Of a stretch of 64,000 nt of DNA, positions 9,637 to 19,676 are shown in pieces (position 1 is the stretch's first letter; each line of letters starts with the position of its first letter). This DNA is from Streptomyces viridochromogenes (GTDB lineage: Bacteria; Actinomycetota; Actinomycetes; Streptomycetales; Streptomycetaceae). The stretch covers positions 66,267-130,266 of the forward strand of contig NZ_LGUR01000200.1 of NCBI RefSeq assembly GCF_001270495.1, given 5' to 3'. Made by a program: the position numbers and the translations under genes. Under the pieces are notes generated by a model that saw only the letters and a program-made list of their open reading frames with translations, was not told the DNA's origin and did not search any database.

Positions 9637-9745
9637 CTTGGGCTCCTGAACTGCGTAAGAAAGAAGGGGGAAGGCGGGCGACCAAAAACGCCGGTCCCGG
9701 CGCGCCTGTGAGGGGCGCGGCCGTGGACCGGCGGATTGGAGCTCG

Positions 9746-9970
9746 CTACTTCTTGGAGCCGGCAGCAGCCTTGCCGAAGCGGGCCTCGAAGCGGGCCACA
9801 CGGCCACCGGTGTCGAGGATCTTCTGCTTGCCCGTGTAGAACGGGTGGCACTCGGAGCAGACCTCGGCGCGGATGGTGCCGCTCGCGATCGTGCTACGGG
9901 TGGTGAACGACGCGCCACAGGTGCAGCTGACCTGCGTCTCGACGTACTCGGGGTGGATGTCGCGCTTCAA
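9746..9970 (-). CDS. rpmE: 50S ribosomal protein L31, zinc-binding form
   Basis: L31 (74 aa), with four cysteines at residues 16, 18, 38 and 41 (CTC and CSEC) that form the zinc site of the C+ type. The start is TTG (L-KRDIHPEY), chosen because AGGAG lies six bases upstream and the family begins MKRDIHP. The zinc-containing paralogue is normally the main form under zinc-replete growth. It lies just upstream of prfA and downstream of the LCP gene. Confidence 0.95.
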   Translation of the reverse strand: MKRDIHPEYVETQVSCTCGASFTTRSTIASGTIRAEVCSECHPFYTGKQKILDTGGRVARFEARFGKAAAGSKK

Positions 9971-10106
9971 GGTGTCTCCTAGTTTCGGGAGGGCGCCGGG
10001 TCGCTGACGCGGGGTGCGGGAGCGTGAACCGGAGCCGACGTACCAGTCTGCCAGGACTGGGGCCATCCCCCAAAACCGGGGGTACCCGTGATCTATTCCC
10101 TGAAGC

Positions 10107-11243
10107 TCACGAAGCGCTCACCACACCCTTGGCGTCGCCCTCGGCCGTGCCCTGCGTGGCCGACTTCGGGATCGGCTTGTCGTTCTTCAACGCCGTCCAC
10201 ACCTGCTTGGCCTTCGCCTCGGCCACGATCACCCGGTTCGGGTCGGCCGGGTCGTACCGGACCGGCATCGTGACCATGTTCATGTTCTTGGAGCTGATGC
10301 CCTTGAGGCCGTCCGCGAAGGACATGAGCTTGTTGACGGAGCCCAGGTCGGAGTCGGTGGTCACCGTCTTCGTGGCGGTGTTGGCCAGGTCGTAGAGCCT
10401 CTTCGGGCTGCCGAAGAGGTTGATGTCCTTGATCTGGTTGATCAGTGCCTTGACGAAGGCCTGCTGGAGCTGGATACGGCCGAGGTCGGAGCCGTCGCCG
10501 ACGCCGTGCCGGGTGCGGACCAGGCCCAGGGCCTGCTTGCCGGTGAGCTGGTGGGTGCCGGCCTTGAGGTCGAGGTGGCTGTCGGGGTCACTGATGGCCT
10601 TGGTGGTGGTGACCTCGACGCCGCCGAGCTCGTCGATGAGCTGCTGGAAGCCGGAGAAGTCGACCTCCAGGTAGTGGTCCATGCGGATGCCGGTGACCGA
10701 CTCGACCGTCTTCACGGTGCAGGCGGCGCCACCCGTGGAGTATGCCTCGTTGAACATCACGCCGGACGCGGCGTCGTGCGTGTCCCCGTTGGTGTCGGTG
10801 CACTTGGGGCGGTCGATGAGGGTGTCCCGCGGGATGGAGACCACGCTGGCCTTCTTACGGCCCTCGTAGACGTGCACGATCATCGCCGTGTCCGAGCGGG
10901 CGCTGCCGTCGTCGGTGCCGCCGCCGAGCTTCTTGTTGCTGCCGGAGCGGGTGTCCGAGCCGAGGACGAGGATGTTCTCGGAGCCGTTGTCGACCTTTTC
11001 CGGCCGTTCGGTGCCGAGGGCCTGGTCGATGTCGACGCTCTTGAGGTTGCCGTTGAGCTTGAGGTACAGGTACCCGGCGCCGGTGCCGCCCAGGATCACG
11101 ATCCCGGCGGCCGTCCAGGCCGTGATCAGCAGGCCCTTGCGCTTGTCGCGGGGCTTGCGTCGGCGGCCCTTGGCGCGGTGGCGGGGACCTGTGCTGCCGG
11201 TCTCGCCCGGTATGCCGGGCTCCGGCGTGCTCTCGGCGGACAC
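10107..11243 (-). CDS. LytR-CpsA-Psr (LCP) family cell-wall glycopolymer ligase
   Basis: A 378-aa type II membrane protein. The cytoplasmic N-terminus is basic ([17 protein letters not shown]), one transmembrane helix follows (about residues 35-58), then an extracellular LCP domain. Family signatures include the pyrophosphate-binding region [12 protein letters not shown], the Arg/Asp segment [22 protein letters not shown], and [18 protein letters not shown] proteins transfer glycopolymers from undecaprenyl-pyrophosphate onto peptidoglycan, which fits the WecA-like enzyme encoded further along the strand. The start is GTG with AGGAG. A full-length, standard family member. Confidence 0.93.
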   Translation of the reverse strand: MSAESTPEPGIPGETGSTGPRHRAKGRRRKPRDKRKGLLITAWTAAGIVILGGTGAGYLYLKLNGNLKSVDIDQALGTERPEKVDNGSENILVLGSDTRSGSNKKLGGGTDDGSARSDTAMIVHVYEGRKKASVVSIPRDTLIDRPKCTDTNGDTHDAASGVMFNEAYSTGGAACTVKTVESVTGIRMDHYLEVDFSGFQQLIDELGGVEVTTTKAISDPDSHLDLKAGTHQLTGKQALGLVRTRHGVGDGSDLGRIQLQQAFVKALINQIKDINLFGSPKRLYDLANTATKTVTTDSDLGSVNKLMSFADGLKGISSKNMNMVTMPVRYDPADPNRVIVAEAKAKQVWTALKNDKPIPKSATQGTAEGDAKGVVSAS

Positions 11244-11370
11244 TGTGCTCCTAGGTTCTCGTCCGGTCGGTTACCCCCTGCTTTCAGGGTCAGGCGTGGC
11301 CATTTGGCCCGTACCACACCATCGTCACCCCGTCCGGTCAGACGGGGAAACTCGGAGAAGGGTTGCACAA

Positions 11371-11410
11371 CGGACCGTGCCCACCGCCGGGCAGCGGTGG
11401 GCACGGTCCG
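11371..11410 (-). terminator. Strong hairpin terminator of the protease gene
   Basis: Perfect 17-bp stem beginning CGGACCGTGCCCACCGC with a 6-base loop, about 40 bases after the stop of the trypsin-like gene and before the LCP gene. No U tract, but stem strength makes a terminator likely. Confidence 0.85.
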
Positions 11411-11449
11411 TAGTCGGCGATACCGGGCAGTCCCGTCTCACCTGCGGTT

Positions 11450-13285
11450 TCAGCCGAAGATGTCGTACTGCTTGAAGTCCGTTCCGACCGAGATCCTTGT
11501 GTCGAAGATCTCGCTGGTGGCCTTTCCGGTGCCCTTGTACAGGTAGAGCGCGCCGCCGGGTGTACGGGCCAGGAAGTCCGCCTTGCCGTCGCCGCTGATG
11601 TCACCGACGGCGTCGAAGGCGTTGTAGCCGGCCCACTCACGCACCTTGACCCGGCTGGAGAAGGCGCCCGTGCCGGACTTGCCGGTGCCCTTGTAGAGGT
11701 ACAGGTAACCGTTGCTGGAGGCGCGCGCGATCAGGTCGGTCCTGCCGTCGCCGGTGAAGTCGCCGTGGCCGCGCAGGGAGTTGTACTGGTTCCAGCCGGA
11801 GCCGACCTTCACCCTGGTGCCGAAGGTGCCGTTGCCGTTGCCCGGGTAGATCCACAGGTAGCCGCCGGAGTCGACCGAGAGCAGGTCGGGCTGGTAGTCG
11901 CCGGTGACATCGCCCGGGACGACGATGCGGGTGCGGGTCTTCCAGTTGTCGGCGATCTGCTTGGTGGCCCAGCCGCCGCTCGACGGCACGTAGTGCGACC
12001 AGAACAGGTCGCCGTCGGAGCTGCGCCGGTAGATCAGGTCCTGGTAGCCGTCCCGGTCGAGGTCGGTCTGGAGGACGACGTTGACGCCGCTCCAGCTGCC
12101 CCAGGACTCGCGCGCGGCGAAGGAGCTGCCGCTGGAGTCCTTCGAGTAACCGGTCTTGGTGGAGGCGTTGCGCAGCCACAGGTCGGCCCGGTGGTCCCCG
12201 CTGATGTTGGTGTCGTCGACCCGGGGGTAGACGGCACCGACGTACGAGGTGACCTTGGCGAAGACGCTGTAAGCGCCCTTGGCGACGCAGTTCTGGACGC
12301 CCCAGGAGACGACGCCGACGATCCGGCCGTTCACGACGAGCGGCCCGCCGGAGTCGCCGTTGCAGGCGGAGGTCGTACCGCTGTCGCTGCCGCTGGCCGG
12401 CGTGCCCGCGCAGACCATGTGGCCCTTGATGAACTCGCTGCCGTAGTACCCCGTGCAGGTGGTGTCGGACTGGATCGGCAGCGTGGCCGTCTTCAGCGTG
12501 TCGGAGACGTCCTGGCTGGTGGAGCTGGTCCGGCCCCAGCCGTAGACCTTGGCGTTCGTGCCGGCCGCGTAGGAGGCCGTGTCGCCGGACGTCGTCATGC
12601 GGATCGGCGTCGCCTTGACCGGGTTGCCCAGCGTGATGACGGCGATGTCGTTGTCGATCGTCGTCGAGCTGTACGACGGGTGGTACCACTGCCGGTGCGG
12701 CAGGCTGGCGGTGCCACCGTGCAGGTCGCTGTTGCCGGCGTCGTCGGTGGTGGGCAGCTGGGCGGTGCCGGTGACGACGGCGCCGTAGTTGTACCAGTCG
12801 TAGCCCTTGACGCAGTGCGCGGCGGTGAGGATCTTCGTGGGCGCGACGACGGCGCCACCGCAGAAGAACCCGAGGTCGTCGGCCTCGTCTGCGGTGCCCT
12901 GGTCGTCGTAGTACCAGAGCTGCGCCATCCAGGGCGCCGAGCTGATGCCGGTCGTGGTGCCGCCGATGACCATGGGGCTCACGGTGGAGTCGTCGGCGGC
13001 GGCACCGGAAGAGCTGCTGGTGCTCGCGCCGTACGACGACTTCTTGGCTGTCTCCCCCGCGGTGTCGTCACCGGCGACGGCACCCGCGACCCGCCGCTCC
13101 AGTTCGGCGAGCGAGGCCGAACTGGTGGTGGGCTTCACGGCGGGCCTGGGCAGCGCGGTCGTGGCCCCGGCGGACGAGGTCAGCAGCGCGGCGGCGACGG
13201 CCGCGGCGACACCGGCGGCGGCGACGGGCAGCCCGAAACGGATCCGGCGTCTGTGACGACCGCTGCCGGACAGGGTGGTGCTCAA
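11450..13285 (-). CDS. Secreted trypsin-like serine protease with C-terminal FG-GAP/VCBS repeats
   Basis: A 611-aa exported protein. It starts at TTG with GGGGGA five bases upstream. The N-terminus is a signal peptide: a basic RHRRRIRFGL segment, a hydrophobic Ala/Val stretch, then Ala-rich cleavage region, followed by a propeptide of about 90 residues. The S1A catalytic triad is visible as TAAHC, DNDIAVITLG and CNGDSGGPLV. The C-terminal half carries FG-GAP/VCBS-type units with DxDxDGxxD-like calcium loops (DLDRDGYQD, GDVTGDYQPD, GDFTGDGRTD, GDISGDGKAD), which form a beta-propeller in the family. The likely role is extracellular proteolysis with calcium-stabilised surface binding. It lies between rho and the LCP gene, with hairpin terminators on both sides. 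Confidence 0.93.
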   Translation of the reverse strand: MSTTLSGSGRHRRRIRFGLPVAAAGVAAAVAAALLTSSAGATTALPRPAVKPTTSSASLAELERRVAGAVAGDDTAGETAKKSSYGASTSSSSGAAADDSTVSPMVIGGTTTGISSAPWMAQLWYYDDQGTADEADDLGFFCGGAVVAPTKILTAAHCVKGYDWYNYGAVVTGTAQLPTTDDAGNSDLHGGTASLPHRQWYHPSYSSTTIDNDIAVITLGNPVKATPIRMTTSGDTASYAAGTNAKVYGWGRTSSTSQDVSDTLKTATLPIQSDTTCTGYYGSEFIKGHMVCAGTPASGSDSGTTSACNGDSGGPLVVNGRIVGVVSWGVQNCVAKGAYSVFAKVTSYVGAVYPRVDDTNISGDHRADLWLRNASTKTGYSKDSSGSSFAARESWGSWSGVNVVLQTDLDRDGYQDLIYRRSSDGDLFWSHYVPSSGGWATKQIADNWKTRTRIVVPGDVTGDYQPDLLSVDSGGYLWIYPGNGNGTFGTRVKVGSGWNQYNSLRGHGDFTGDGRTDLIARASSNGYLYLYKGTGKSGTGAFSSRVKVREWAGYNAFDAVGDISGDGKADFLARTPGGALYLYKGTGKATSEIFDTRISVGTDFKQYDIFG

Positions 13286-13355
13286 GAAGGTCCCCCCAGG
13301 GATGCGTGAACAGGAAGGGGCGCACCGATTACGCCCGTCCCTATCAGCGCCGAAA

Positions 13356-13390
13356 GGCCGCCCTACGTCACTGAATGACGTAGGGCGGCC
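13356..13390 (-). terminator. Intrinsic-type terminator after rho
   Basis: Perfect 15-bp stem GGCCGCCCTACGTCA with a 5-base loop, about 85 bases after the rho stop and about 70 bases before the protease start. It should end the rho transcript. Confidence 0.85.
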
Positions 13391-13392
13391 TC

Positions 13393-13440
13393 AACGCCCC
13401 ACAGGGGCGCGGCGAACTGCGCGACCAGCCACGACGAACC
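13393..13440. repeat. Copy of a dispersed Streptomyces intergenic repeat
   Basis: This stretch shares AGGGGCGCGG and GCGACCAGCCACGACGAACC with a segment inside an NRPS gene at about 55,041-55,121. From general familiarity this matches a short element common between Streptomyces genes. Function is unknown. The match between the two copies is seen directly. Confidence 0.6.
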
Positions 13441-13473
13441 TTCCGTCGACGACCGGCGAGCAGCCCTCGATGA

Positions 13474-15480
13474 CTAGTCGCCGTTTCCAGGCGTCGGCGT
13501 CGTCTTCTGGATCTGCATCAGGAACTCGACGTTCGACTTCGTCTGCTTCATCTTGTCGAGCAGCAGCTCGATCGCCTGCTGCTGGTCGAGCGCGTGCAGC
13601 ACCCGGCGCAGCTTCCAGACGACCGCCAGCTCCTCGTTGCCGAGCAGGATCTCTTCCTTACGGGTACCGGACGCGTCGACGTCCACCGCCGGGAAGATGC
13701 GCTTGTCGGCGAGCTTCCGGTCGAGCTTGAGCTCCATGTTGCCGGTGCCCTTGAACTCCTCGAAGATCACCTCGTCCATGCGGGACCCGGTGTCCACCAG
13801 GGCGGTGGCGAGGATGGTCAACGAGCCGCCGTCCTCGATGTTGCGGGCCGCACCGAAGAAGCGCTTCGGGGGGTACAGCGCGGTCGAGTCGACACCACCG
13901 GACAGGATGCGGCCGGAGGCCGGGGCGGCGAGGTTGTACGCACGGCCCAGACGCGTGATCGAGTCGAGCAGCACGACGACGTCGTGACCCAGCTCCACCA
14001 GGCGCTTGGCACGCTCGATGGCGAGCTCGGCGACCGTGGTGTGGTCCTCGGCCGGGCGGTCGAAGGTCGAGGAGATGACCTCGCCCTTCACCGACCGCTG
14101 CATGTCGGTGACCTCTTCCGGACGCTCGTCGACGAGGACGACCATCAGGTGGCACTCGGGGTTGTTGTGCGTGATCGCGTTGGCGATCGCCTGCATGATC
14201 ATGGTCTTACCGGTCTTCGGCGGGGCCACGATCAGACCGCGCTGGCCCTTACCGATCGGCGACACGAGGTCGATGATGCGGGTGGTCAGCACGCCCGGGT
14301 CCGTCTCCAGGCGGAGGCGGTCCTGCGGGTAGAGCGGGGTGAGCTTGTTGAACTCCGGGCGGCCGCGGCCGTGTTCGGGCGCCATGCCGTTGACGGAGTC
14401 GAGACGCACCAGCGCGTTGAACTTCTCGCGCCGCTCGCCTTCCTTCGGCTGCCGGACCGCGCCGGTGACGTGGTCGCCCTTGCGCAGGCCGTTCTTGCGG
14501 ACCTGAGCGAGGGAGACGTACACGTCGTTCGGACCCGGCAGGTAGCCCGAGGTACGGATGAAGGCGTAGTTGTCGAGGATGTCCAGGATGCCCGCGACGG
14601 GGATCAGGACGTCGTCCTCGGCGATCTGCGGCTCGCTGCCCATCTCGTCGCGGCCGCGGCGGCCACGACGGTCCCGGTAACGACCGCGACGGCCACGGCG
14701 GCCGCCCTCGAAGTCGTCGTCGTCCTGCGGGCCGTTGTCGCGCTGACGGTCCTGACGACCACCACTCTGCTGCTGGCCCTGCTGGCGGTCCTGACGGCCG
14801 CCGCCCTGCTGCTCGTCGCCCTTGCGGCGGTCGCCACGGTCACCGCGGTCACGGTCCCGGCCGCGCTCACGGCGGTCGCGGCGGCGGCCCTCGCCGCCCT
14901 CACCCGCGTCTCCCTTGGCGTCGCCCTGCTGGGCCTGCGACTGCGCGGGCGTCTCGGCCTTCGGCTCGCTCTTCGCCTCGGCGGCGACCGTCTCGGGGGC
15001 GGCCGCGGGGGCACCGGCGTCGGCGGTGGCGCGGCGACGGCGGCGCTCCGCCGGGGCGTCCTCGCTGGCCGGCTGGCCGGGGATCTCGATCTGCTGCTGG
15101 GCCACGGCCTTCTCGGCGGGGGCCTCAGCGGCCTTCTCCGCCTTCTTCGCGGCGGCGGCCTCGTCGCCCGTACGGGCCCGGGAGGTGGCGCGGCGCTTCG
15201 GCTTGGTCTCGGTGGCGGTCTCGGCCTTCGCCGGGGCGGCGCCGCCGCCGGCCTGCGCCTCCTTGATGACCTCGATCAGCTGGCTCTTGCGCATACGCGC
15301 CGTGCCCTTGATGCCGAGGCCGGATGCGACCTGCTGCAGCTCGGCCAGCACCATGCCTTCAAGGCCGGTACCGCGGCGCCGCCGGGAGCCGGCACCGGTG
15401 GCAGGCGCGGAGGCGTCCGTGGCGGGCGCGGCAGCGGTCTCCTCGACACGTGCGCCCATCAGATCGGTGGTGTCGCTCAC
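13474..15480 (-). CDS. rho: Transcription termination factor Rho with long Arg/Gly-rich insertion
   Basis: Rho (668 aa) is a hexameric RNA-dependent ATPase that ends transcription. The order is: an N-terminal Rho_N helical domain ([16 protein letters not shown]), a 200-residue low-complexity insertion first Ala/Glu-rich and then rich in Arg, Gly, Asp and Gln ([20 protein letters not shown]), the cold-shock RNA-binding domain ([22 protein letters not shown]), and the RecA-like ATPase with Walker A PPKTGKT near residue 420. The insertion is typical of actinobacterial Rho, which is longer than the E. coli protein, and may bind RNA. The gene has a 420-base leader upstream and its own hairpin terminator downstream. 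Confidence 0.97.
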   Translation of the reverse strand: MSDTTDLMGARVEETAAAPATDASAPATGAGSRRRRGTGLEGMVLAELQQVASGLGIKGTARMRKSQLIEVIKEAQAGGGAAPAKAETATETKPKRRATSRARTGDEAAAAKKAEKAAEAPAEKAVAQQQIEIPGQPASEDAPAERRRRRATADAGAPAAAPETVAAEAKSEPKAETPAQSQAQQGDAKGDAGEGGEGRRRDRRERGRDRDRGDRGDRRKGDEQQGGGRQDRQQGQQQSGGRQDRQRDNGPQDDDDFEGGRRGRRGRYRDRRGRRGRDEMGSEPQIAEDDVLIPVAGILDILDNYAFIRTSGYLPGPNDVYVSLAQVRKNGLRKGDHVTGAVRQPKEGERREKFNALVRLDSVNGMAPEHGRGRPEFNKLTPLYPQDRLRLETDPGVLTTRIIDLVSPIGKGQRGLIVAPPKTGKTMIMQAIANAITHNNPECHLMVVLVDERPEEVTDMQRSVKGEVISSTFDRPAEDHTTVAELAIERAKRLVELGHDVVVLLDSITRLGRAYNLAAPASGRILSGGVDSTALYPPKRFFGAARNIEDGGSLTILATALVDTGSRMDEVIFEEFKGTGNMELKLDRKLADKRIFPAVDVDASGTRKEEILLGNEELAVVWKLRRVLHALDQQQAIELLLDKMKQTKSNVEFLMQIQKTTPTPGNGD

Positions 15481-15900
15481 GAAGGGTCCTTCCCTGGAGC
15501 GGACGTCGGCCTGTCTGGCTCGGCGACCGTTTGTGCTGTCCGGCTTCGGTCCCTGGTGTGTGGACCGTGCCGGGGCGGTGGTCCGCCAAAGCGGCGGAGG
15601 AAATATCTGGTGATGACGCTTCCCAGAGCCGTGCCACTGAGTGTCTGTGTCACTCGGCTCGGTCGCGCCGGTTCCGGAGCGTGCCCGGCAAGTCGCTCAG
15701 TGCCCGCGTACGAGGTACTGCCCGCGTACGTCGTACGGAACACAGTGCGGCTTGGGAGGCTCCCGGAAGAATGTCTGTCCCGGACGGGGACAACAAGCAC
15801 CTCGCCATGGTGGGGTCGGGTGCAGACTTGAGGTTAACACTACCGGATCCAACAAACATTCCCCCTCTCGAAATCCGGCAAGCGCGCGTTTCTCATCGAC
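15481..15900. other. Long rho leader / rho-thrB intergenic region
   Basis: About 420 bases without a gene between the thrB stop and the rho start. It probably contains the rho promoter and a long 5' leader; rho leaders commonly take part in autoregulation. A -10-like TAGTGT lies on the minus strand at 15,837-15,842, but I see no convincing -35. The CA-rich stretch near 15,830-15,870 would be upstream of or at the transcript start. No small ORF with a credible start was found. Confidence 0.45.
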
Positions 15901-16821
15901 TCAGCCGGTCGCAAGCGGCAACACGCTCGCTCCCTGCGCGTCGAGGTCGAGCCGGTTCGCGGCCCAGCCCTCGCCTGCCAGATGGGACACCTTGTCGGCG
16001 CTGTCGGCGTCGGCCAGCGCGAGCACGGTGGGTCCCGCTCCTGAAATGACTGCCGGGACTCCGTCGGCCCGCAGTCGCTCCACCAGCGCGGCGCTCTCCG
16101 GCATGGCCGGCGCGCGGTACTCCTGGTGGAGACGGTCCTCGGTGGCGGGCAGCAGCAGCTCCGGGCGCCTGGTCAGGGCCTCGACGAGCAGCGCCGCGCG
16201 GCCCGCGTTGGTGGCGGCGTCGACATGGGGGACGGTGCGCGGGAGCAGGCCGCGCGCGGTCTCGGTGAGCACCGGCTTTCCGGGCACGAAAACCACCGGA
16301 ACGATGGAATCGGCAGGCTCCATCCTGATGGCCCGCGCGGCCCCCGCCTCCATCCAGGAGAGGGTGAAACCGCCGAGCAGACAGGCCGCGACGTTGTCGG
16401 GGTGGCCCTCGATCTCGGTGGCGAGTTCCAGCAGGGCCGGGTCGTCGAGCTTGGCCTCGCCGCCTATGGTCACGGCGCGGGCCGCGACGATGCCGGCGCA
16501 GATGGCGGCCGAGGAGGAGCCCAGACCGCGGCCGTGCGGAATGCGGTTGGCGCAGACGATCTCCAGGCCGCGCGGCTGGCCGCCCAGCAGATCGAAGGCG
16601 GTGCGCAGGGAGCGTACGAGAAGGTGCTTTTCGTCACGCGGCAGCGTCTCGCTGCCCTCACCCGCGATGTCGATGTGCAGCCCGGAGTCGGCCACCCGGA
16701 CGACCACGTCGTCGTAGAGCCCCAGCGACAGGCCGAGGGCGTCGAAGCCCGGGCCGAGGTTGGCGCTGGTGGCGGGGACGCGCACCCGGACGGCGGCGGC
16801 GCGGAACGCTGGACCGGCCAT
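15901..16821 (-). CDS. thrB: Homoserine kinase
   Basis: This GHMP-family kinase (306 aa) phosphorylates homoserine, the step before threonine synthase. Motifs: VPATSANLGPGFDALG near the N-terminus and the ATP-binding loop PHGRGLGSSSAAICAG. The start is ATG at 16821 with AAGGAG upstream; the frame is open further upstream but homology begins at MAGPAFRAAAVRV. It is the last gene of the hom-thrC-thrB run, about 340 bases after thrC. Confidence 0.95.
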   Translation of the reverse strand: MAGPAFRAAAVRVRVPATSANLGPGFDALGLSLGLYDDVVVRVADSGLHIDIAGEGSETLPRDEKHLLVRSLRTAFDLLGGQPRGLEIVCANRIPHGRGLGSSSAAICAGIVAARAVTIGGEAKLDDPALLELATEIEGHPDNVAACLLGGFTLSWMEAGAARAIRMEPADSIVPVVFVPGKPVLTETARGLLPRTVPHVDAATNAGRAALLVEALTRRPELLLPATEDRLHQEYRAPAMPESAALVERLRADGVPAVISGAGPTVLALADADSADKVSHLAGEGWAANRLDLDAQGASVLPLATG

Positions 16822-17160
16822 CGCTTGATGACTCTCCTTGAGCTGCGTGATTGTCGAAGACATTCGATGAGGACATTCGATGACGTACGAAGACCCCTGG
16901 GGCCGCTTCCGGGCCGCGGAGACGGCGCGGCACCGCACCCCATGGCGAGGCATATGCGGCGGGCGGGTTAGGTACAGCCTATCGAAGGTAGGTTCTGTGG
17001 CGACATAGGGCGCACAGGAGGCGCACGATGCGTGTCGTATGCCCCCTGTGCACCCTCGATAGGGAAATTCCCCAGGCGAGCGCCCTCTTACTCGCGTGCG
17101 CGAGCCCCGTACGACGGGGTGGGCACCCCTACGACGGGGTGCGGCCCGCTTACGCCAGTG
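16822..17160. other. thrC-thrB intergenic region
   Basis: About 340 bases without a gene. It carries two small tandem hairpins close to the thrC stop (see the terminator entry) and then the probable thrB promoter and leader. No other feature is supported. Confidence 0.45.
17105..17141 (-). terminator. Tandem hairpins after thrC
   Basis: Two successive hairpins, CCCC-N7-GGGG (17105-17119) and CACCCC-N6-GGGGTG (17124-17141), with the same loop core TACGAC, start about 20 bases after the thrC stop. They look like a duplicated weak terminator. Confidence 0.5.
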
Positions 17161-18219
17161 CTACACGAGGCCGAGCCGCTCGGCCGCCGTCGGCGCGTCG
17201 ACCGGAACGGTGACGGGCTGCGGGGCGCCGGCGACGGCCCAGTCGGGGTCCTTGAGGCCGTTGCCGGTGACGGTGCACACGATCGTCTGGCCCGGGTCGA
17301 CCTTGCCCTGCTCGGCGGCCTTCAGCAGACCGGCGACGGACGCGGCGGAGGCGGGCTCGACGAAGACGCCCTCCTGCGCGGCCAACAGGCGGTAGGCGCG
17401 CAGGATTTCACGGTCCGTCACCTCGTCGATGAAGCCGCCGGACTCGTCCCGCGCGGCGAGCGCGTACTGCCAGGACGCGGGGTTGCCGATGCGGATGGCG
17501 GTGGCGATGGTCGACGGGTCCTTGACGACCTCGCCGCGCACGATGGGCGCGGAGCCGGAGGCCTGGAAGCCCCACATGCGCGGGGTCTGCTTCGCGACAC
17601 CGTCGGCGGCGTACTCCGTGTAGCCCTTCCAGTACGCGGTGATGTTGCCCGCGTTGCCCACCGGCAGGACGTGGATGTCGGGGGCGTCGCCCAGCATGTC
17701 CACGATCTCGAAGGCGGCCGTCTTCTGCCCCTCGATACGCACCGGGTTGACCGAATTGACCAGCGCCACGGGGTAGTTGTCGCTCAGGTCGCGGGCGAGC
17801 GTGAGGCAGTCGTCGAAGTTGCCGTCGACCTGGAGGATCTTCGCGCCGTGGACGAGGGCCTGGCCCATCTTGCCGAGCGCGATCTTGCCCCGCGGGACGA
17901 GGACGGCCGACACCATGCCCGCGCGGACGGCGTAGGCCGCGGCGGAGGCCGACGTGTTGCCGGTGGAGGCGCAGATGACCGCCTTCGCGCCCTCCTCCTT
18001 GGCCTTGCTGATGGCCATGGTCATACCGCGGTCCTTGAAGGACCCGGTGGGGTTGGCACCCTCCACCTTGAGGTGGACCTCGCAGCCCGTGCGCTCGGAG
18101 AGCACCTGCGCGGGCACGAGGGGCGTGCCGCCCTCGCGGAGCGTCACGACCGGCGTGGTGTCGGAGACGGGCAGCCGGTCCCGGTACTCCTCGATGATTC
18201 CGCGCCACTGGTGGGTCAT
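17161..18219 (-). CDS. thrC: Threonine synthase
   Basis: This PLP-dependent lyase (352 aa) converts O-phosphohomoserine to threonine. Seen: substrate loop [16 protein letters not shown] lysine in [16 protein letters not shown], the [13 protein letters not shown] phosphate-cup region, and the glycine-rich [13 protein letters not shown]. Its length fits the short class of threonine synthases found in actinomycetes. The ATG follows GGAG and lies 6 bases after the hom stop, so hom and thrC are co-transcribed. Confidence 0.96.
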   Translation of the reverse strand: MTHQWRGIIEEYRDRLPVSDTTPVVTLREGGTPLVPAQVLSERTGCEVHLKVEGANPTGSFKDRGMTMAISKAKEEGAKAVICASTGNTSASAAAYAVRAGMVSAVLVPRGKIALGKMGQALVHGAKILQVDGNFDDCLTLARDLSDNYPVALVNSVNPVRIEGQKTAAFEIVDMLGDAPDIHVLPVGNAGNITAYWKGYTEYAADGVAKQTPRMWGFQASGSAPIVRGEVVKDPSTIATAIRIGNPASWQYALAARDESGGFIDEVTDREILRAYRLLAAQEGVFVEPASAASVAGLLKAAEQGKVDPGQTIVCTVTGNGLKDPDWAVAGAPQPVTVPVDAPTAAERLGLV

Positions 18220-18225
18220 TGCTGG

Positions 18226-19518
18226 TTACTCTCCTTCAACCCGCATGATGCTGGCGACACCCCGCACGGTGTCGAGCTTGCGCAGCGCCTCGACGGTGCC
18301 GTTGAGGGCCGCGTCGGACGCACGGTGGGTGACGACGACGAGGGAGGCCTCGCCGTCCTTGCCCTGCTGGCGAACCGTATCGATGGACACACCGTGCTCG
18401 GCGAACACGGTCGCCACCTGGGCGAGAACACCCGGTTTGTCCGCCACGTCGAGGCTGATGTGATAGCGCGTGACGACGTCACCCATCGGAGAGACGGGCA
18501 GGGCGGCGTACGCCGACTCGCCGGGCCCCGTTGCCCCGCTGAGCCGGTTGCGGCAGACGGCGACGAGGTCGCCGAGTACGGCGGACGCGGTCGGGGAGCC
18601 GCCCGCGCCGGGGCCGTAGAACATGAGCTGACCGGAGGCGTCGGACTCCACGAACACGGCGTTGTACGCGCCGCGCACGGAGGCGAGCGGGTGGGTCAGC
18701 GGGATCATGGCGGGGTGGACCCGCGCGGTGACGGACGCCCCGTCCTTGGCCCGCTCGCAGATGGCGAGCAGCTTGATGGTGCAGCCCATCTCCTTCGCGG
18801 AGGCGAAGTCGGCCGCGGTCACCTCGGTCATGCCCTCGCGGTAGACGTCGTCGAGACGCACGCGCGTGTGGAAGGCGATACCGGCGAGGATGGCGGCCTT
18901 GGCGGCGGCGTCGAACCCTTCGACATCGGCGGTCGGGTCGGCTTCGGCGTACCCGAGGGCGGTGGCCTCGTCGAGGGCCTCCTGATACCCGGCGCCCGTC
19001 GAGTCCATCTTGTCGAGGATGAAGTTCGTCGTGCCGTTGACGATGCCGAGCACCCGGTTGACCTTGTCGCCGGCGAGGGACTCGCGCAGCGGCCGGATCA
19101 GCGGGATGGCGCCGGCGACGGCGGCCTCGTAGTAGAGGTCCTTGCCGTTCGCTTCCGCCGCCGCGTGGAGGGCGGCGCCGTCCTGGGCGAGGAGCGCCTT
19201 GTTGGCCGACACGACGGACGCGCCGTGCTCGAAGGCGGTGGTGATGAGGGTGCGGGCGGGCTCGATGCCCCCGATGACCTCGACCACCACATCGATGTCA
19301 CCACGCTTGACGAGGGCGGTGGCGTCGGTGGTGACGAGCGCGGGGTCGATGCCCTCACGGACCTTGGACGGCCGCCGTACGGCCACCCCCGCGAGTTCCA
19401 CGGGAGCCCCGATCCGGGCGGCGAGGTCGTCGGCGTGCGTCGTCATGATGCGCGCCACCTCTGAGCCGACAACTCCACAGCCCAGCAGCGCCACCTTCAG
19501 CGGACGCGTACGCATCAT
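18226..19518 (-). CDS. hom: Homoserine dehydrogenase with ACT domain
   Basis: This NAD(P)-dependent enzyme (430 aa from ATG at 19518) reduces aspartate semialdehyde to homoserine. It has the Rossmann motif VALLGCGVVGSEVARI, the catalytic-domain signature GVVNGTTNFILDKM-like (here GIVNGTTNFILDKM), and a C-terminal ACT domain (about residues 350-430) that normally gives threonine feedback. An in-frame GTG lies 16 codons earlier, but AGG-type spacing favours MMRTRPLKV. It lies between lysA and thrC. Confidence 0.95.
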   Translation of the reverse strand: MMRTRPLKVALLGCGVVGSEVARIMTTHADDLAARIGAPVELAGVAVRRPSKVREGIDPALVTTDATALVKRGDIDVVVEVIGGIEPARTLITTAFEHGASVVSANKALLAQDGAALHAAAEANGKDLYYEAAVAGAIPLIRPLRESLAGDKVNRVLGIVNGTTNFILDKMDSTGAGYQEALDEATALGYAEADPTADVEGFDAAAKAAILAGIAFHTRVRLDDVYREGMTEVTAADFASAKEMGCTIKLLAICERAKDGASVTARVHPAMIPLTHPLASVRGAYNAVFVESDASGQLMFYGPGAGGSPTASAVLGDLVAVCRNRLSGATGPGESAYAALPVSPMGDVVTRYHISLDVADKPGVLAQVATVFAEHGVSIDTVRQQGKDGEASLVVVTHRASDAALNGTVEALRKLDTVRGVASIMRVEGE

Positions 19519-19648
19519 CCGACCTCGTTTCCTCATACCGTCTACGGTTGCACCAGTCTCACTCACCGGACGGGACTTTCTGCCCTTCGTCCGGATCGTG
19601 AGACATCGATTTCATTTGTACGGAGGTGGATGACAGGAGATCTTCCAC

Positions 19649-19668
19649 CCCCGGGTCCTTCTCCGGGG
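19649..19668 (-). terminator. Short hairpin after lysA
   Basis: CCCCGG / CCGGGG stem with an 8-base loop, starting 8 bases after the lysA stop and followed on the minus strand by the hom leader. It is a probable terminator or attenuator between lysA and hom. Confidence 0.5.
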
Positions 19669-19676
19669 TTACTTGG

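Noticed and set aside
13594..15831. Long open frame (745 codons) on the plus strand opposite rho
   Set aside because: It mirrors the GC-biased rho coding strand, its translation is low-complexity Val/Leu/Arg/Gly with no family resemblance, and rho is certain on the other strand.
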